Shown here one piece after another: positions 26,504 to 35,826 of a stretch of DNA of 64,000 nucleotides. Every line of letters begins with the position of its first letter. Position 1 is the stretch's first letter. The translations under genes and the position numbers were made by a program. A model generated the notes under the pieces. That model was not told the origin of the DNA. It saw nothing but the letters and a program-made list of their open reading frames with translations, and ran no database searches. Source of the stretch: Deltaproteobacteria bacterium (GTDB lineage Bacteria; Myxococcota_A; Polyangia; Haliangiales; Haliangiaceae); NCBI GenBank assembly GCA_021413675.1, contig JAIOQA010000409.1:29981-93980 (forward strand), given 5' to 3'.

Positions 26504-27202
26504 TCAGGTGTCCGGCCGGTACTCGCGCACCAGCGCGCGGAACACCGGGCCCTCGGGGACGTCGGAGTCGTGGAGCGACAGGCCCATCGCGCCGCGGCGA
26601 CCAGCCTTCACCATCGCGAGCGACTGATCGAACGAGGACATGACGAGGACGAAGCCGTCGCGGAGCTCGACGACGGCATCGGCCCATGGCGCGACGACGC
26701 CGAAGCGCTCGATCCCGTCGACGCGCACGCGCAGCGCGTCGTCCTTGAACGCGACGGCGCCACCGGCGGACAGCCGGGACCGGGCGTGCGCCAGCGCGTG
26801 CGCGACCCAGCGCGCGGACAGCGCCTTCACGGCGGCCTCGTCGACCACGAACGGGATCCGTTCACCAGCGCGGGTGAGGATCGCGAACGACGTCCGGCGC
26901 GCGAGGTCGTCCCACCGCCACGCGCGTGTCGCACGGCCGCGCACCACCGCGATGCCATGCTCGTGAACGTCCACCTGCACGCGGCGCCGCGCGATCACGA
27001 GCCGCGCCAGCGTGGCGATCGCATACCCAACCGCAAACCCGACGCTCCACTCCCAGAGCTGGAGGACCGCCAGCCCGACCGCGCCGATCAGGAGCGGCAG
27101 CTGGACGACCACCAGCGCGATCGAGAGCCGTGGCGCCCCGATGCTCGACGAGGTCGCGAGACGCGGCCCTAGATCCAGGGGGTCTTGCGAGCGATAGACC
27201 AT
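26504..27202 (-). CDS. Membrane protein with PH-like domain, unknown function
   Basis: A 232-residue protein with two adjacent hydrophobic helices near residues 25-70 (ALVVVQLPLLIGAVGLAVL and GFAVGYAIATLARLV). A soluble part follows that looks like a bacterial PH-type beta barrel: VQVDVHEHGIAVVRGRATRAW, then WDDLARRTSFAI. This resembles poorly characterised myxobacterial membrane-PH proteins. The role is unknown. A TACCGT hexamer nine bases before the ATG at 27202 may be its -10 box. Confidence 0.65.
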   Translation of the reverse strand: MVYRSQDPLDLGPRLATSSSIGAPRLSIALVVVQLPLLIGAVGLAVLQLWEWSVGFAVGYAIATLARLVIARRRVQVDVHEHGIAVVRGRATRAWRWDDLARRTSFAILTRAGERIPFVVDEAAVKALSARWVAHALAHARSRLSAGGAVAFKDDALRVRVDGIERFGVVAPWADAVVELRDGFVLVMSSFDQSLAMVKAGRRGAMGLSLHDSDVPEGPVFRALVREYRPDT

Positions 27203-27211
27203 GGCCGGCGC

Positions 27212-27217
27212 ACGGTA
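27212..27217 (-). promoter_or_regulatory. Putative -10 box of PH-like membrane protein gene
   Basis: TACCGT on the minus strand ends nine bases before the ATG at 27202, with no Shine-Dalgarno. Confidence 0.4.
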
Positions 27218-27452
27218 ACACGCAGGCGCTTTGGTCGCGGTCGCCGTCCCGGACGCGCCTGGCCGGGTGGGCCCGCGTGCGCGTCAGCACGGCAGTGGTG
27301 AGCGCTCCGGCACCACGATTCGACCAGCGTGCGCCAGCGCTCGGTGGGCGCGACGGATCGGGTCCATCGCGCGGTTCGCACGCCAGGCGCACACGACCCG
27401 ACGTCGCGGCGCCGACCTGCGCGACGGCACGACGGATGCACGAGGACCTGGC

Positions 27453-27974
27453 ATGAGCGAATCACACGTTCCCCATCTCCCGGACGCTGATGGTTCGACG
27501 CCCACGGACGCGCGGATGCAGACGGTGTCCTCCGAGCTCGAAGTCCCGTCGATCGTCCGCGTCGACCCGATCGCGCCGGAGCTCGCGACCGGCAACTCCG
27601 CGATCGAGCCCGACGCCACCGCGCCGAGCGAGGTCGTGGTCGTCGATGGCCACGCGATGTCGATCGACGAGTACATCGATCAGGAGCTCACGCCGCTCTT
27701 CGCGGCGGAGCCCATCCCCGGTGCCGCTGGCGACGCGGCGATCGAACACGGCGACCTGGGCGTCGGTCGCGAACGCTATCCGGTCAGCCTGTCGCGCGAG
27801 CACACGGCGCGCGCCTCCGATGCCCGCCGCCCTCCTGACATCCGCCGCGGCTCGACGGTGCAGTTCGCACGCGCCACGATCCCGTCTCGCATCCTCGCGC
27901 CCCTCCGGCACGCGTGGCGCCGGCTCGCCGACGCGGTCCGCGGCCACGCCGCGCGCTCCGCGAACCAGCGGTAG
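27453..27974 (+). CDS. Hypothetical protein, low complexity and acidic N-terminus
   Basis: A 173-residue protein without signal peptide or recognised domain. The first half is acidic and rich in Asp/Pro/Val (SELEVPSIVRVDPIAPE), with DGHAMSIDEYIDQELTPLF as the most structured-looking segment. The second half is basic, ending in an Arg-rich helix (LRHAWRRLADAVRGHAARS). Coding is supported by GC-biased third positions and a GAGG site seven bases before the ATG at 27453. It may be a disordered adaptor, but nothing in the context suggests a partner. Confidence 0.5.
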   Translation: MSESHVPHLPDADGSTPTDARMQTVSSELEVPSIVRVDPIAPELATGNSAIEPDATAPSEVVVVDGHAMSIDEYIDQELTPLFAAEPIPGAAGDAAIEHGDLGVGRERYPVSLSREHTARASDARRPPDIRRGSTVQFARATIPSRILAPLRHAWRRLADAVRGHAARSANQR

Positions 27975-28030
27975 CCGCCGCTTACAGACTCCTTACGACA
28001 CGACTCCAAGGCTGGCCCGTCTACGGGGTC

Positions 28031-28495
28031 ATGATGAAGCCCATGCTCGTGACGATGCTGCTGGCCGCGTGCGCGGCCGGCCCCGCGTCGTCGACCGCCC
28101 TGGCCGCGCCCGTGCGCCCGATATCCGCTCACGCCGCGGCGCCATCGCGCCATGCGGCGCCGCCCTCGGTCGAGTGCCACAACCCGGCGATGCCGGCGCT
28201 GCGGTTCACGCTGGAGTCGCCGCCGCCCCCGACCTGGGCGGTCATCACCACGCCGCACACGATCCGGTTCTGGAGCGACGCGCAGCTCGTCGGAGAGAAC
28301 GTGGTGTCGGTCGTGGTCTCGCCGCACTCGACGCGGGTCGACGCCGGCACCGAGATCGTGGCGAGCGGTGGGGGGATCGAGGTTCGCCTCGTGGACATCA
28401 CCTCTCGCGGCTCGGTGGGCCAGCCGATCGGCTTCACCGGCGAGCTCGTCGCGATGGGCGCGCGCGCACCGCTCGCGTGCAGCTGGACGCCCTAG
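28031..28495 (+). CDS. Secreted beta-rich hypothetical protein
   Basis: A 154-residue protein with an N-terminal signal peptide (MLVTMLLAACAAGPASSTALA). The signal contains both a lipobox-like LLAAC and a later AxA cleavage option. The mature part is beta-rich (TIRFWSDAQLVGENVVSVVV, GGIEVRLVDITS), with one early and one late cysteine that could form a disulfide. No family is recognised. It starts 56 bases after the preceding gene and ends 15 bases before a convergent gene. Confidence 0.55.
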   Translation: MMKPMLVTMLLAACAAGPASSTALAAPVRPISAHAAAPSRHAAPPSVECHNPAMPALRFTLESPPPPTWAVITTPHTIRFWSDAQLVGENVVSVVVSPHSTRVDAGTEIVASGGGIEVRLVDITSRGSVGQPIGFTGELVAMGARAPLACSWTP

Positions 28496-28510
28496 CGATC
28501 GCGGCGATCG

Positions 28511-28939
28511 TCAGCGTCGCCCGGTCGCTGCCCGTCGCCGCGCGCTCGCGTCGCCGATCGAGCGCACCGCAAACGTCAGCATCACGACGGTCACCCACAG
28601 GAGGTGCAGCGCGAGCACGCCGCTGCCGTGCATGACCATCAGCGCCGACACCATCGTCCAGGGAAGGAACAGCCCGAGGCCGAGCTTCGTGCGGGCGGTT
28701 CGCCAGCGCTGCGGCCATGGCAAGAGCAGCGCCAGCGCGACGGCGAGCTCGATCGCCATCAGAAGGAGCCCGACGTGCAGGCTGTTCTGGTCGTTGTGGC
28801 CGTAGAGCGCGGTCCCGGTGCGCCCGGGATCGTATGGATCGACGAGATAGAAGTTGCGCGCCATCATCCCGGCGACGACGAGCCCGACCGTCGGCAACCA
28901 CGCGACGCGCAGCACGGCGAAGAGCGAACGACGCGTCAT
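28511..28939 (-). CDS. Small four-helix membrane protein
   Basis: A 142-residue integral membrane protein with about four hydrophobic segments (VAWLPTVGLVVAGMMA, VGLLLMAIELAVALALLLPW, LFLPWTMVSALMVM, LLWVTVVMLTFAV) and a basic C-terminal tail. The loop VDPYDPGRTGTALYGHND between helices 1 and 2 is polar. No family is recognised with confidence. TACGCT seven bases upstream supports the ATG at 28939 over an upstream in-frame start. Confidence 0.65.
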   Translation of the reverse strand: MTRRSLFAVLRVAWLPTVGLVVAGMMARNFYLVDPYDPGRTGTALYGHNDQNSLHVGLLLMAIELAVALALLLPWPQRWRTARTKLGLGLFLPWTMVSALMVMHGSGVLALHLLWVTVVMLTFAVRSIGDASARRRAATGRR

Positions 28940-28946
28940 GGGCTCC

Positions 28947-28952
28947 AGCGTA
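28947..28952 (-). promoter_or_regulatory. Putative -10 box of small membrane protein gene, leaderless type
   Basis: TACGCT on the minus strand ends seven bases before the ATG at 28939. Confidence 0.45.
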
Positions 28953-29042
28953 GGCGCAGCCCCGCGGCGTCGCAACGCGTCCGTCGCGACCTGCCGGCTC
29001 GTGCCGGAGCGGCGGCGCACGAGAGTTCAACGCGATCGCGCG

Positions 29043-29783
29043 TCACGCCCAGACCGCGCCATGCGCGTGGGCGTCGTCGCCGGGTGCGGCGCGCGCCGCA
29101 TAGAAGTACGCGGCGACCACCGCGCGCAGGTTGCCCTCGGGGCACGCGAGCGGTGACGGATGCCCGTGCCAGGTGTCGTCGCCATGCGCCATCACGACCA
29201 GGCGGTCGCGCACTGGCGAGATCTTGGCCTCGCAACGGGTGCGCGCGCGATCCCAGAGCTCGAGCTCGCCGCCCCACGCCTCGTCCCACGCGGTCGGCAC
29301 GTAGTAGAGCGCGGTCAGCACGCGATCGAGGTGGCGCGCGCTGTCGCGGTTGAAGTCGGTGTGGATCGCGAGGTGTCCACCGGGCAGGGTCGCGAGCGGG
29401 CCGGCGCCGGTGAAGTGCGGATCGGCGATCAGATCGCGGCGGCCGGCGATCGCGCCGAGGAAGTCGAGGAACGCCATGCCCGACAGCTCGGCGAGCAGCC
29501 AGCGCAGCTCGATCGCGACGCCGTCGAACGCGGACCGCTGGAGCTGGCCCAGGCGGCGCTGCTCGGCGTGATCGCGGCGCTTCCAGTGCGGATGCGTCGG
29601 CGGCGGGAACGCGCGCGCGATCGCGGCGGAGCGCGCGTCGCCGAGCAGGCCGTCGATCACGACGTGCGGGTACGGCTGGGCGTCGCGATAGCTCGGGTGG
29701 AGCGCGCGACCGCGCGCGACCAGCGCGGCGCGATCGAACGACCACGGCTCGAACGCGGGGTGGCTGTGCACGAGGGAGGTCAC
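29043..29783 (-). CDS. 2-oxoglutarate/Fe(II)-dependent oxygenase
   Basis: A 246-residue protein of the prolyl-4-hydroxylase-like 2OG-Fe(II) oxygenase superfamily. The iron ligands appear as His-x-Asp in LAIHTDFNRD and a distal His in DDTWHGHPSPL. An Arg in NLRAVVAAYFY is placed to bind 2-oxoglutarate. The strand LTALYYVPTAWDEAWGGELELWD between them is typical. The enzyme would hydroxylate a protein or small molecule in the cytoplasm; its target is unknown. The GTG at 29783 is chosen because the protein fold begins right after it. The frame remains open upstream. Confidence 0.82.
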   Translation of the reverse strand: MTSLVHSHPAFEPWSFDRAALVARGRALHPSYRDAQPYPHVVIDGLLGDARSAAIARAFPPPTHPHWKRRDHAEQRRLGQLQRSAFDGVAIELRWLLAELSGMAFLDFLGAIAGRRDLIADPHFTGAGPLATLPGGHLAIHTDFNRDSARHLDRVLTALYYVPTAWDEAWGGELELWDRARTRCEAKISPVRDRLVVMAHGDDTWHGHPSPLACPEGNLRAVVAAYFYAARAAPGDDAHAHGAVWA

Positions 29784-29886
29784 CGCGCGCGTCGTACCAC
29801 GCGATGCGGACGCGCGTGGTCGCGCCGGCTCCGGGCGCCGGCCCGGGTTGCCAGACTGTTCCACGCGAGCGCGCCATCCCCGATGG

Positions 29887-29892
29887 TAGCGT
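29887..29892 (+). promoter_or_regulatory. Putative -10 box of repeat lipoprotein gene
   Basis: TAGCGT ends eight bases before the ATG at 29901. It favours this start over the in-frame ATG at 29883, which would precede the box. Confidence 0.45.
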
Positions 29893-29900
29893 CCCGCCCC

Positions 29901-31775
29901 ATGCAGGCCCTCCGTCATCGGCAAGCGCACGCCCTTGCCGTCCTCGCGACGCTGTTCGTGGCCGCGTGCGGTGATGGCGGCGCCCACGACGCCGACGCGT
30001 CGCCTGGCCACCCCGACGCCAGGGCCGACGTCGACGCCGCCGGCGCGTTCGACGCGCCAGCGCCCGACTCACCAGCTGCCGATGCGAGCCTGCCCGACGC
30101 GTTCGCACCGGACGCGCCACCGCCCGATGCGAACGCGGACGCGACCCCGACCGCGGTGATCTCCATCGACACGGGTGACGGGTCTGTCACCGTCATGCCC
30201 GGCGGCCAGATCTGCGTCGGATCGTGCACGGTCCATGTCGACGTCGGCGCCTGGGTCGAGCTGGACGCGGCTGCCGCGAACGGCTTCGGGTTCGCGCGCT
30301 GGGATGGCGTGCCGGCGTGCACGACCAGCGCCGCGTGCACGTTCCAGGTCACCGCCGACGTCTCGATCACCGCGACGTTCACGCGCGTCAGCGCGACGCT
30401 GGCGGCCACGATCGACGGCGTCGGCAGTGTCTACGGCGGCAACCTCGACTGCCCCGCGACCTGCGCATCGACGATCCCCGTGCCGAGCACGAACTGGCTG
30501 TTCGCAGAACCCGGCCACGGGTGGCGCTTCGACCACTGGTCGGGAGCGTGCGCCGGCACCGCGCGTTCGTGCACGCTCGAGGTCCCCGCTGCCAGCCCGC
30601 CGCAGATCGATGTCGGCGCGGTCTTCGCGCCGGCGCATCTCTGGAGCGTGGCCTCGACTGCCGGGAGCATCGACAACGTCTTTGCCGTCACCACCACCGC
30701 CGACGGCGCGGTCGTCGCCGTCGGCGAGGCATGGGTCGGGGCGTGGATCGACGTACGGGAGGCCTCGGGCGCGAGGCGGTGGACCCGCGAGATAACCGCC
30801 GGGGGCGGCGTCGTGAGGCTCCACGCCGTGGCGATCGCCACCGACGGCACGATCCTGGTCGCCGGTCGGTTCTCGAACACCATCGATCCTGGAGGCGGTG
30901 CGATCACGAGTGCCGGCGCGTACGACCTGTTCGTCGCCGCGTACGCGCCCGACGGCACGCCGCGCTGGGTCGTGCAGGCCGGCGACAGCGCCAGCCAGGC
31001 CGCGCTCGGCATCGCAGCGACCGCCGACGGCGGGTTCGTACTCACCGGCGCCTTCAAGGGCACACTCGCGCTTGGCGGCGTTGTACTGGTAGCCGACGAC
31101 CAGGATGGCTTCGTCGCACGCTTCGATGCGGCGCACCACGTGGTCGCGGTTGGCCAGGTCGGTGGCGCCGGCGATCAGCTCGTGCACGGCGTCGGCAGCG
31201 GTGATGGCGTCCACGCTGCGATCGCCAACCTACCCGAGCCGACTCTGTTGCGCTTCGACGACAACGCACAGGTGATCTGGAGCCACGCGCTCGCGGCCGA
31301 TCCCGACCGCGAGTTCGACGCCAGCGAGCCCGCGACCGTCTCGGTTGCGGCGGACGGCACCATCGCGACCGCCGCCAGCCGGATCCAGAGCTGGCAAGCT
31401 ACGGTGACCCGCTGGAGCCGCGACGGCGAGACGCTCCACGAGCGGATGTTCGCGAACGTGCGCGCATACGGCATCGCGACCTCGGGGACCGGCGACGTCG
31501 CCCTGACCGGCGAGGCGTGGCAAGGCGCGGATCTCGGCGGTGGAACGCTCGCGTCCTCGCTCCTGATCGCGCGCCTCGCTCCCGACCTCACCCACCGGTG
31601 GAGCCTGGGATTCGGCGATGGGGGGGCCTTCCAGGGGGGCACGGCGGTCTGGATCGCGGCGGACGGCTCGCTCGCGATCGGCGCAGAAAACGGCTCGACG
31701 CTCGACCTCGGGGGAGCGCCGCTGGTCGCGGTGCCGGGTGAGCTGGATGGGATCGTGGCGCGCTTCGCGCCGTGA
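29901..31775 (+). CDS. Surface lipoprotein with Asp/Ala/Pro linker and beta-propeller-like repeats
   Basis: A 624-residue lipoprotein (lipobox LFVAACGDGG). A long linker of DAP-type repeats (residues 25-80) precedes two InlB-type small beta modules with paired cysteines: GFGFARWDGVPACTTSAAC and WRFDHWSGACAGTARSC. From about residue 250 come seven or so repeats ending in 'DG-x-(I/V)-x-(V/A)-G-x-F', such as ATDGTILVAGRFSN and TADGGFVLTGAFKG. These fit a beta-propeller of the SBBP/delta-60 repeat kind. Such proteins are typical of myxobacterial outer surfaces. The function is unknown. Confidence 0.75.
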   Translation: MQALRHRQAHALAVLATLFVAACGDGGAHDADASPGHPDARADVDAAGAFDAPAPDSPAADASLPDAFAPDAPPPDANADATPTAVISIDTGDGSVTVMPGGQICVGSCTVHVDVGAWVELDAAAANGFGFARWDGVPACTTSAACTFQVTADVSITATFTRVSATLAATIDGVGSVYGGNLDCPATCASTIPVPSTNWLFAEPGHGWRFDHWSGACAGTARSCTLEVPAASPPQIDVGAVFAPAHLWSVASTAGSIDNVFAVTTTADGAVVAVGEAWVGAWIDVREASGARRWTREITAGGGVVRLHAVAIATDGTILVAGRFSNTIDPGGGAITSAGAYDLFVAAYAPDGTPRWVVQAGDSASQAALGIAATADGGFVLTGAFKGTLALGGVVLVADDQDGFVARFDAAHHVVAVGQVGGAGDQLVHGVGSGDGVHAAIANLPEPTLLRFDDNAQVIWSHALAADPDREFDASEPATVSVAADGTIATAASRIQSWQATVTRWSRDGETLHERMFANVRAYGIATSGTGDVALTGEAWQGADLGGGTLASSLLIARLAPDLTHRWSLGFGDGGAFQGGTAVWIAADGSLAIGAENGSTLDLGGAPLVAVPGELDGIVARFAP

Positions 31776-31842
31776 TCCGGCAGTGCGCGGGAACCAGCCC
31801 ACGCGGCGCCCACGAACCCCGCGGGCGCCCGGCTGAAGGCGG

Positions 31843-33060
31843 TCAGTTGAGGGCGACGTTCCGGTCGCTGATCGTCGCGTTGCCGAAGATGTCGGTCGAG
31901 ATCGCGCGCAGGACCTGTTGCCCGGTCGGCAGGGTCGAGGCATCGACGCTGACGACGTAGTGATCGTAGGCGTTGGACTGATCGGCGGGGAGGGAGAGAT
32001 CGGCCTCGGGCGGCGCGCGATGGAGGACGACCGAGAGGCTCATCACCGCGGTCAGGTCGCGCACGCCGACGTCGATCGTGAACGGGCCGGTCACCGTCGC
32101 GCCATCGGCGGGCGCGTTCCAGGTGACGGCGGGGCCGTCGACATCGAACGCCGGCGGCGTGCCGGGCGGAAACAGCCGCGGATTGGAATCCTCGCTGGTC
32201 GCCTCGATCGCGCGCGCGACCCGTGACCAGCCCAGGCCGGTCTGGTTCACCGGATCGGCGAGGAGCTCGGATGCCGCGGTCGCGAACCCGGCGCGCACGT
32301 GGGCCTCGTCGATCCGGCACAGCGCGGGCCGGGTCGCGCACGCGCCGATCGTCACGGCGGCGCCGTCGGGGCCGTGGCCATCGAACCGCGCGTCTGCGCC
32401 GAGATCCGCGAGCCACGCGACCAGGATCGTGTTCGCGCCGAGCTCATCGATCGTCGCGCCGCTGTCGACCGCGGCGTCGTGCGCGAGCCGCGACAGCGCG
32501 CCGATCGCGAGCGCGTAGGTGACGTCGTCGGTCAGCGCGGCTTGCGGCGCGGCGAGCACCCCGGCGACGTGGCCGCGGGTGACATCGGCGATGCCGAGGA
32601 AGTGATTCGAGATGTCGGCGATCGCGTTCGCGTGCGCCGCGCGGAACTCCGGGTCCAGACCGAGCGCCAGGCGCCGGGTCGCGAACGCCTGCGCCAGCGT
32701 CGAGAACGGCGACACCGTCACGGGCCGCGCGAGGCCGGGCTCGAGGATCATCGCGGTGAGCGCGGCGTCGGGCCGCGCGACGGTCGCGCCGGTCGCGAGA
32801 TCGACCTCGGTGCCGCCGGTCGCGGTGATCGCGAACGCGCCGACATCGCCGGGCACGTCGAGCGCGAACGCGCCATCGGGCCCGGTGGTCGCGACGATCG
32901 CCGCTCCCGCCGAGCCATCGTCGCGCATCGCGGTGACGGTCACGGTGGCGCCGGCGACCGGGCCACCGAGCACGACCTCGCCGTCGAGGCGCACGGGCTC
33001 GATCGCCGCGTCCCCGCACGCGGCGAGCAGCGCGGCGAGCGCGAGGACCGCGCGCGTCAC
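31843..33060 (-). CDS. Lipoprotein with carboxypeptidase-regulatory-like domain
   Basis: A 405-residue lipoprotein (LAALLAACGDA) starting at a GTG that overlaps the stop of the glutamate-cysteine ligase gene by four bases. After the lipobox comes one carboxypeptidase-regulatory-like domain: LDGEVVLGGPVAGATVTVTA, then TTGPDGAFALDVPGD. A helical middle follows, then a C-terminal beta domain (PADGATVTGPFTIDVGVRD) that looks Ig-like. The translational coupling to a cytosolic glutathione enzyme is odd for a surface protein and probably reflects gene packing only. Confidence 0.7.
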   Translation of the reverse strand: MTRAVLALAALLAACGDAAIEPVRLDGEVVLGGPVAGATVTVTAMRDDGSAGAAIVATTGPDGAFALDVPGDVGAFAITATGGTEVDLATGATVARPDAALTAMILEPGLARPVTVSPFSTLAQAFATRRLALGLDPEFRAAHANAIADISNHFLGIADVTRGHVAGVLAAPQAALTDDVTYALAIGALSRLAHDAAVDSGATIDELGANTILVAWLADLGADARFDGHGPDGAAVTIGACATRPALCRIDEAHVRAGFATAASELLADPVNQTGLGWSRVARAIEATSEDSNPRLFPPGTPPAFDVDGPAVTWNAPADGATVTGPFTIDVGVRDLTAVMSLSVVLHRAPPEADLSLPADQSNAYDHYVVSVDASTLPTGQQVLRAISTDIFGNATISDRNVALN

Positions 33061-34412
33061 CCGCCGAGGCCGGGGAGCGCCAGCGCCGCGATCGCCTTCT
33101 CGGCATCGCCGGCCGCGGCGCGCCAGGCGTCGCGCGCGACGTCGGCCTGGGTGCGGCCGGTCTCGGCGATCTCGATGACGGGATCGATGAGCGACAGCGA
33201 CTGCGGCGCCTCGCGGGCCAGGCCCGCCTTCGCGATCGCGACCAGCTCGCGGGCGAGATCGCCGACGGTGTGCTTGCCGACCTGGGTCGCGAGGCCGGTG
33301 CGCGGGACCTGATCGGAGAGCGCGAGCCGCTCGTCCCAGCGCAGGTGCTCGGTCAGCGCGATCGCCGCGGCGCGCGCCTCGGTGTCGTAGGTGATCGCGC
33401 GGGTGAACGGGCCGAGCGCCGCGATCATCGGCAGCGATCCGCAATCACAGCCGCGCACCTCGATCAGCTTCTTGAGGCGGACGTCCGGGAACAGGGTCGA
33501 CAGGTGCAGCGCCCAGTCGGCCTGGGTCGCGCGCTCGCCGCGCCAGCCATCGCGCAGGAACGTGCGGAAGGTGAGGCCATCGGGCGGCTGATAGCCGCCG
33601 CGATAGACGAAGTACAGCGGCACGTCGAGCGCCCACTCGGCGTAGGCGTTGAAGACATCGTCGCGCTCGAAGACGAAGCGGTTGAGCCCGGCGCGCGCGG
33701 TGTCGGTGTCGCGCCAGATCCACGCGCGGTAGCTCTGCCAGTCGGTGGCCTCGCCATCGACGATCGGCGAGTTGGCCCACAGCGCGGTCAGGATCGAGGT
33801 CACCGAGCCGAGCGCGCGCAGCTTGGCGGCGGCGTCGGCCTCGTCGGAGAAGTCGAGGTTGGTCTGGACCGTCGCGGTCCGCAGCATCATGTCGAGGCCG
33901 CGGCTGCCGACGGTCGGCATGTACGCGCGCATCACGCGGTAGCGCGCCTTCGGCATCCACGGGATGTCGTCGCGGCGCCCGAACGGCCGCAGGCCGCTCG
34001 ACAGCCACGCCAGGCCCATCGGCCGGGTGACCTCGGCGAGCGTGGCCGCGTGCTCCGCGAGATCGCTCGCGAAGTCGCGATCGTCGCCGAGCGGCCGGGC
34101 CGCGAGCTCGAACTGCCCGCCGGGCTCGATCGTCACCTGCGCCATGCCGCGGCTGAGCGCGATCGTGTGGCCCTCCTCGATCACCGGCTCCCAGCCGCGG
34201 GTCGCGAAGCCCGCGAGCACCGCGCCGATGCCATCGGGGCCGTCGTACGCGGGGGCGGTACCGGCGGTCGGGCCGTGGGCGCGCACGCCGATCAGCTCGT
34301 GCTCGGTCCCGACGCGCCACTGGGCGCGCGGCTTGCCGGCGGCGTGGAAGTACGCGACCAGCTCGTCCTCCGACGCAATGGCTACGGCGTCGGCTTCATC
34401 GACGAGATGCAT
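33057..34412 (-). CDS. gshA: Glutamate-cysteine ligase, plant/alphaproteobacterial type
   Basis: A 451-residue ligase of the GCS2/plant-type family, which joins glutamate and cysteine to gamma-glutamylcysteine, the first step of glutathione (or ergothioneine-type) synthesis. Signatures include WRVGTEHELIGV near the start, IEEGHTIALSRGMAQVTIEP, and PWMPKARYRVMRAYMPTVG. Also present are TATVQTNLDFSDEADAAAK and LIEVRGCDCGSLP. A GGGAG site six bases before the ATG at 34412 and a TATGGT box further up fix the start. It is divergent from pyrE. No glutathione synthetase (gshB) lies in the window. Confidence 0.9.
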   Translation of the reverse strand: MHLVDEADAVAIASEDELVAYFHAAGKPRAQWRVGTEHELIGVRAHGPTAGTAPAYDGPDGIGAVLAGFATRGWEPVIEEGHTIALSRGMAQVTIEPGGQFELAARPLGDDRDFASDLAEHAATLAEVTRPMGLAWLSSGLRPFGRRDDIPWMPKARYRVMRAYMPTVGSRGLDMMLRTATVQTNLDFSDEADAAAKLRALGSVTSILTALWANSPIVDGEATDWQSYRAWIWRDTDTARAGLNRFVFERDDVFNAYAEWALDVPLYFVYRGGYQPPDGLTFRTFLRDGWRGERATQADWALHLSTLFPDVRLKKLIEVRGCDCGSLPMIAALGPFTRAITYDTEARAAAIALTEHLRWDERLALSDQVPRTGLATQVGKHTVGDLARELVAIAKAGLAREAPQSLSLIDPVIEIAETGRTQADVARDAWRAAAGDAEKAIAALALPGLGG

Positions 34413-34437
34413 GGTTGTCTCCCACCAAGGTTCGGGC

Positions 34438-34443
34438 ACCATA
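34438..34443 (-). promoter_or_regulatory. Putative -10 box of gshA, leadered type
   Basis: TATGGT on the minus strand lies 25 bases before the ATG at 34412. The short leader carries GGGAG (plus-strand 34419-34423), a contrast to the leaderless genes. Confidence 0.4.
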
Positions 34444-34578
34444 CGGTCGAGATCGCGATCCGTCAACCGAGCCACCGACGGGCACGAGATCGGTGCGCGA
34501 CCGCCGCGTGAGGATGACGATCATGCGTCGCGCCGGGCGGGTCGCCACTGGCGGCGCTCCATGGGATGATGCGCCGCG

Positions 34579-35175
34579 ATGATGTCCGCATCGACGTTCG
34601 AGGCCGTGTTCGCCGCCCCCGGGCTGGCCCGCCAGCGCGCGCGCCTGTTGACGCTGCTCCGGGAGCTCGCCTTCCAGGAGCGCGAGGTCACGCTGTCCTC
34701 GGGGCTCAAGTCGAACTTCTACATCGACTGCAAGCAGGTCAGCCTCGACGCCGAGGGCCAGTTCCTGATCGGCCAGCTGTTCCGCGCGGTGATCGATGCG
34801 GTCGCGCCGACCGCACGCGCCGTCGGCGGCCTCACGCTCGGCGCCGATCCGCTGGCGTCCGCGACCTCGGTCGTGAGCTTCATCGCTGGCCGCCCGCTGG
34901 ATGCCTTCATCGTGCGCAAGGAGCCCAAGAGCCACGGCACCCAGCAGTGGGTCGAGGCGCCCGCGGCCGTGCGCGCCGGCACGCCGGTGGTGATCGTCGA
35001 GGACGTGATCACGACCGGCGCGTCGACCCTGCGCGCGATCGAGCGGGCGCGCGGCGCCGGCCTCGAGGTGCTGTACGCGCTCGCGCTGGTCGATCGCCTC
35101 GAGGGCGGTCGCGAGGCGGTGGCCGCGCAGTGCCCGGTCGGCGCGCTCTTCACCCGCAAGGACTTCCTCCCGTGA
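34579..35175 (+). CDS. pyrE: Orotate phosphoribosyltransferase
   Basis: A 198-residue PyrE, which joins orotate and PRPP to give orotidine 5'-phosphate in pyrimidine synthesis. The N-terminal EVTLSSGLKSNFYIDCKQV, the GGLTLGADPLA loop and the PRPP-binding motif VVIVEDVITTGAST are all intact. VRKEPKSHGTQQWVE supplies the catalytic loop lysines. The start is the first or second ATG of a pair (34579/34582). The stop overlaps the ATG of the next gene by one base (TGATG), so the two are cotranscribed. Confidence 0.95.
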   Translation: MMSASTFEAVFAAPGLARQRARLLTLLRELAFQEREVTLSSGLKSNFYIDCKQVSLDAEGQFLIGQLFRAVIDAVAPTARAVGGLTLGADPLASATSVVSFIAGRPLDAFIVRKEPKSHGTQQWVEAPAAVRAGTPVVIVEDVITTGASTLRAIERARGAGLEVLYALALVDRLEGGREAVAAQCPVGALFTRKDFLP

Positions 35176-35795
35176 TGAGGCGCGCGACCGCGTGGCTGAC
35201 CGGCGCGACGCTCGCGCTCGGCCTGGCGGCGTGCATCCAGACCGCCGCCCCGCCGGTGGCGTTCTCGAGCACGTGGCCGACGCGGGTCGCGAACTTCACC
35301 GACGTGACCAAGGCCTGGTCGCGCAGCACCAAGCTGCGCAACGGCTACGAGGAATCGCTCGTGCTGTCGGCGACGATCAAGACACCGGAGTGGCGCGCGG
35401 CGCGGGTCGCGCGCGACGTGAAGTACGCGCGCATGTCCGAGGCCTCGGCCACCGAGCTGGTGGCCAAGGAGCAGGCCGCGCTCGCCGATCACTACGAGGT
35501 CGAGCTGCTGGTCGCGACCTGGGCCCGGCGCGAGAACGATCTCGAGCGCGGCGAGAAGTCGTCGTGGCGGGTGGTGCTGGTCGCCGACGACGGCACCGAG
35601 ATCAAGCCGATCGAGATCCGGCGCGATCGCCGGCCGCGCGAGCAGGTCGAGCTCGAGCATCCCGACTTCGGCGACTTCACGGTCGCGTACATCGCGACCT
35701 TCCCGAAGGATCGCGATCTGTTCGCGGGCAAGTCGATCCGCCTGCACATGTCGAGCGCGCGCGGCGGCGTCGAGCTGCTCTGGCGCGCGCGCTGA
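35175..35795 (+). CDS. Lipoprotein downstream of pyrE, unknown function
   Basis: A 206-residue lipoprotein (ALGLAACIQT) whose ATG shares a base with the pyrE stop. The mature part is beta-rich: SWRVVLVADDGTEIKPIEIR near the middle and GDFTVAYIATFP near the end. It has charged segments and no further cysteines. I recognise no family. Coupling to pyrE is positional and gives no clear functional hint. Confidence 0.65.
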   Translation: MRRATAWLTGATLALGLAACIQTAAPPVAFSSTWPTRVANFTDVTKAWSRSTKLRNGYEESLVLSATIKTPEWRAARVARDVKYARMSEASATELVAKEQAALADHYEVELLVATWARRENDLERGEKSSWRVVLVADDGTEIKPIEIRRDRRPREQVELEHPDFGDFTVAYIATFPKDRDLFAGKSIRLHMSSARGGVELLWRAR

Positions 35796-35826
35796 TCGAC
35801 GCAGCGCGGTCCGCCGCGGCGCGCGG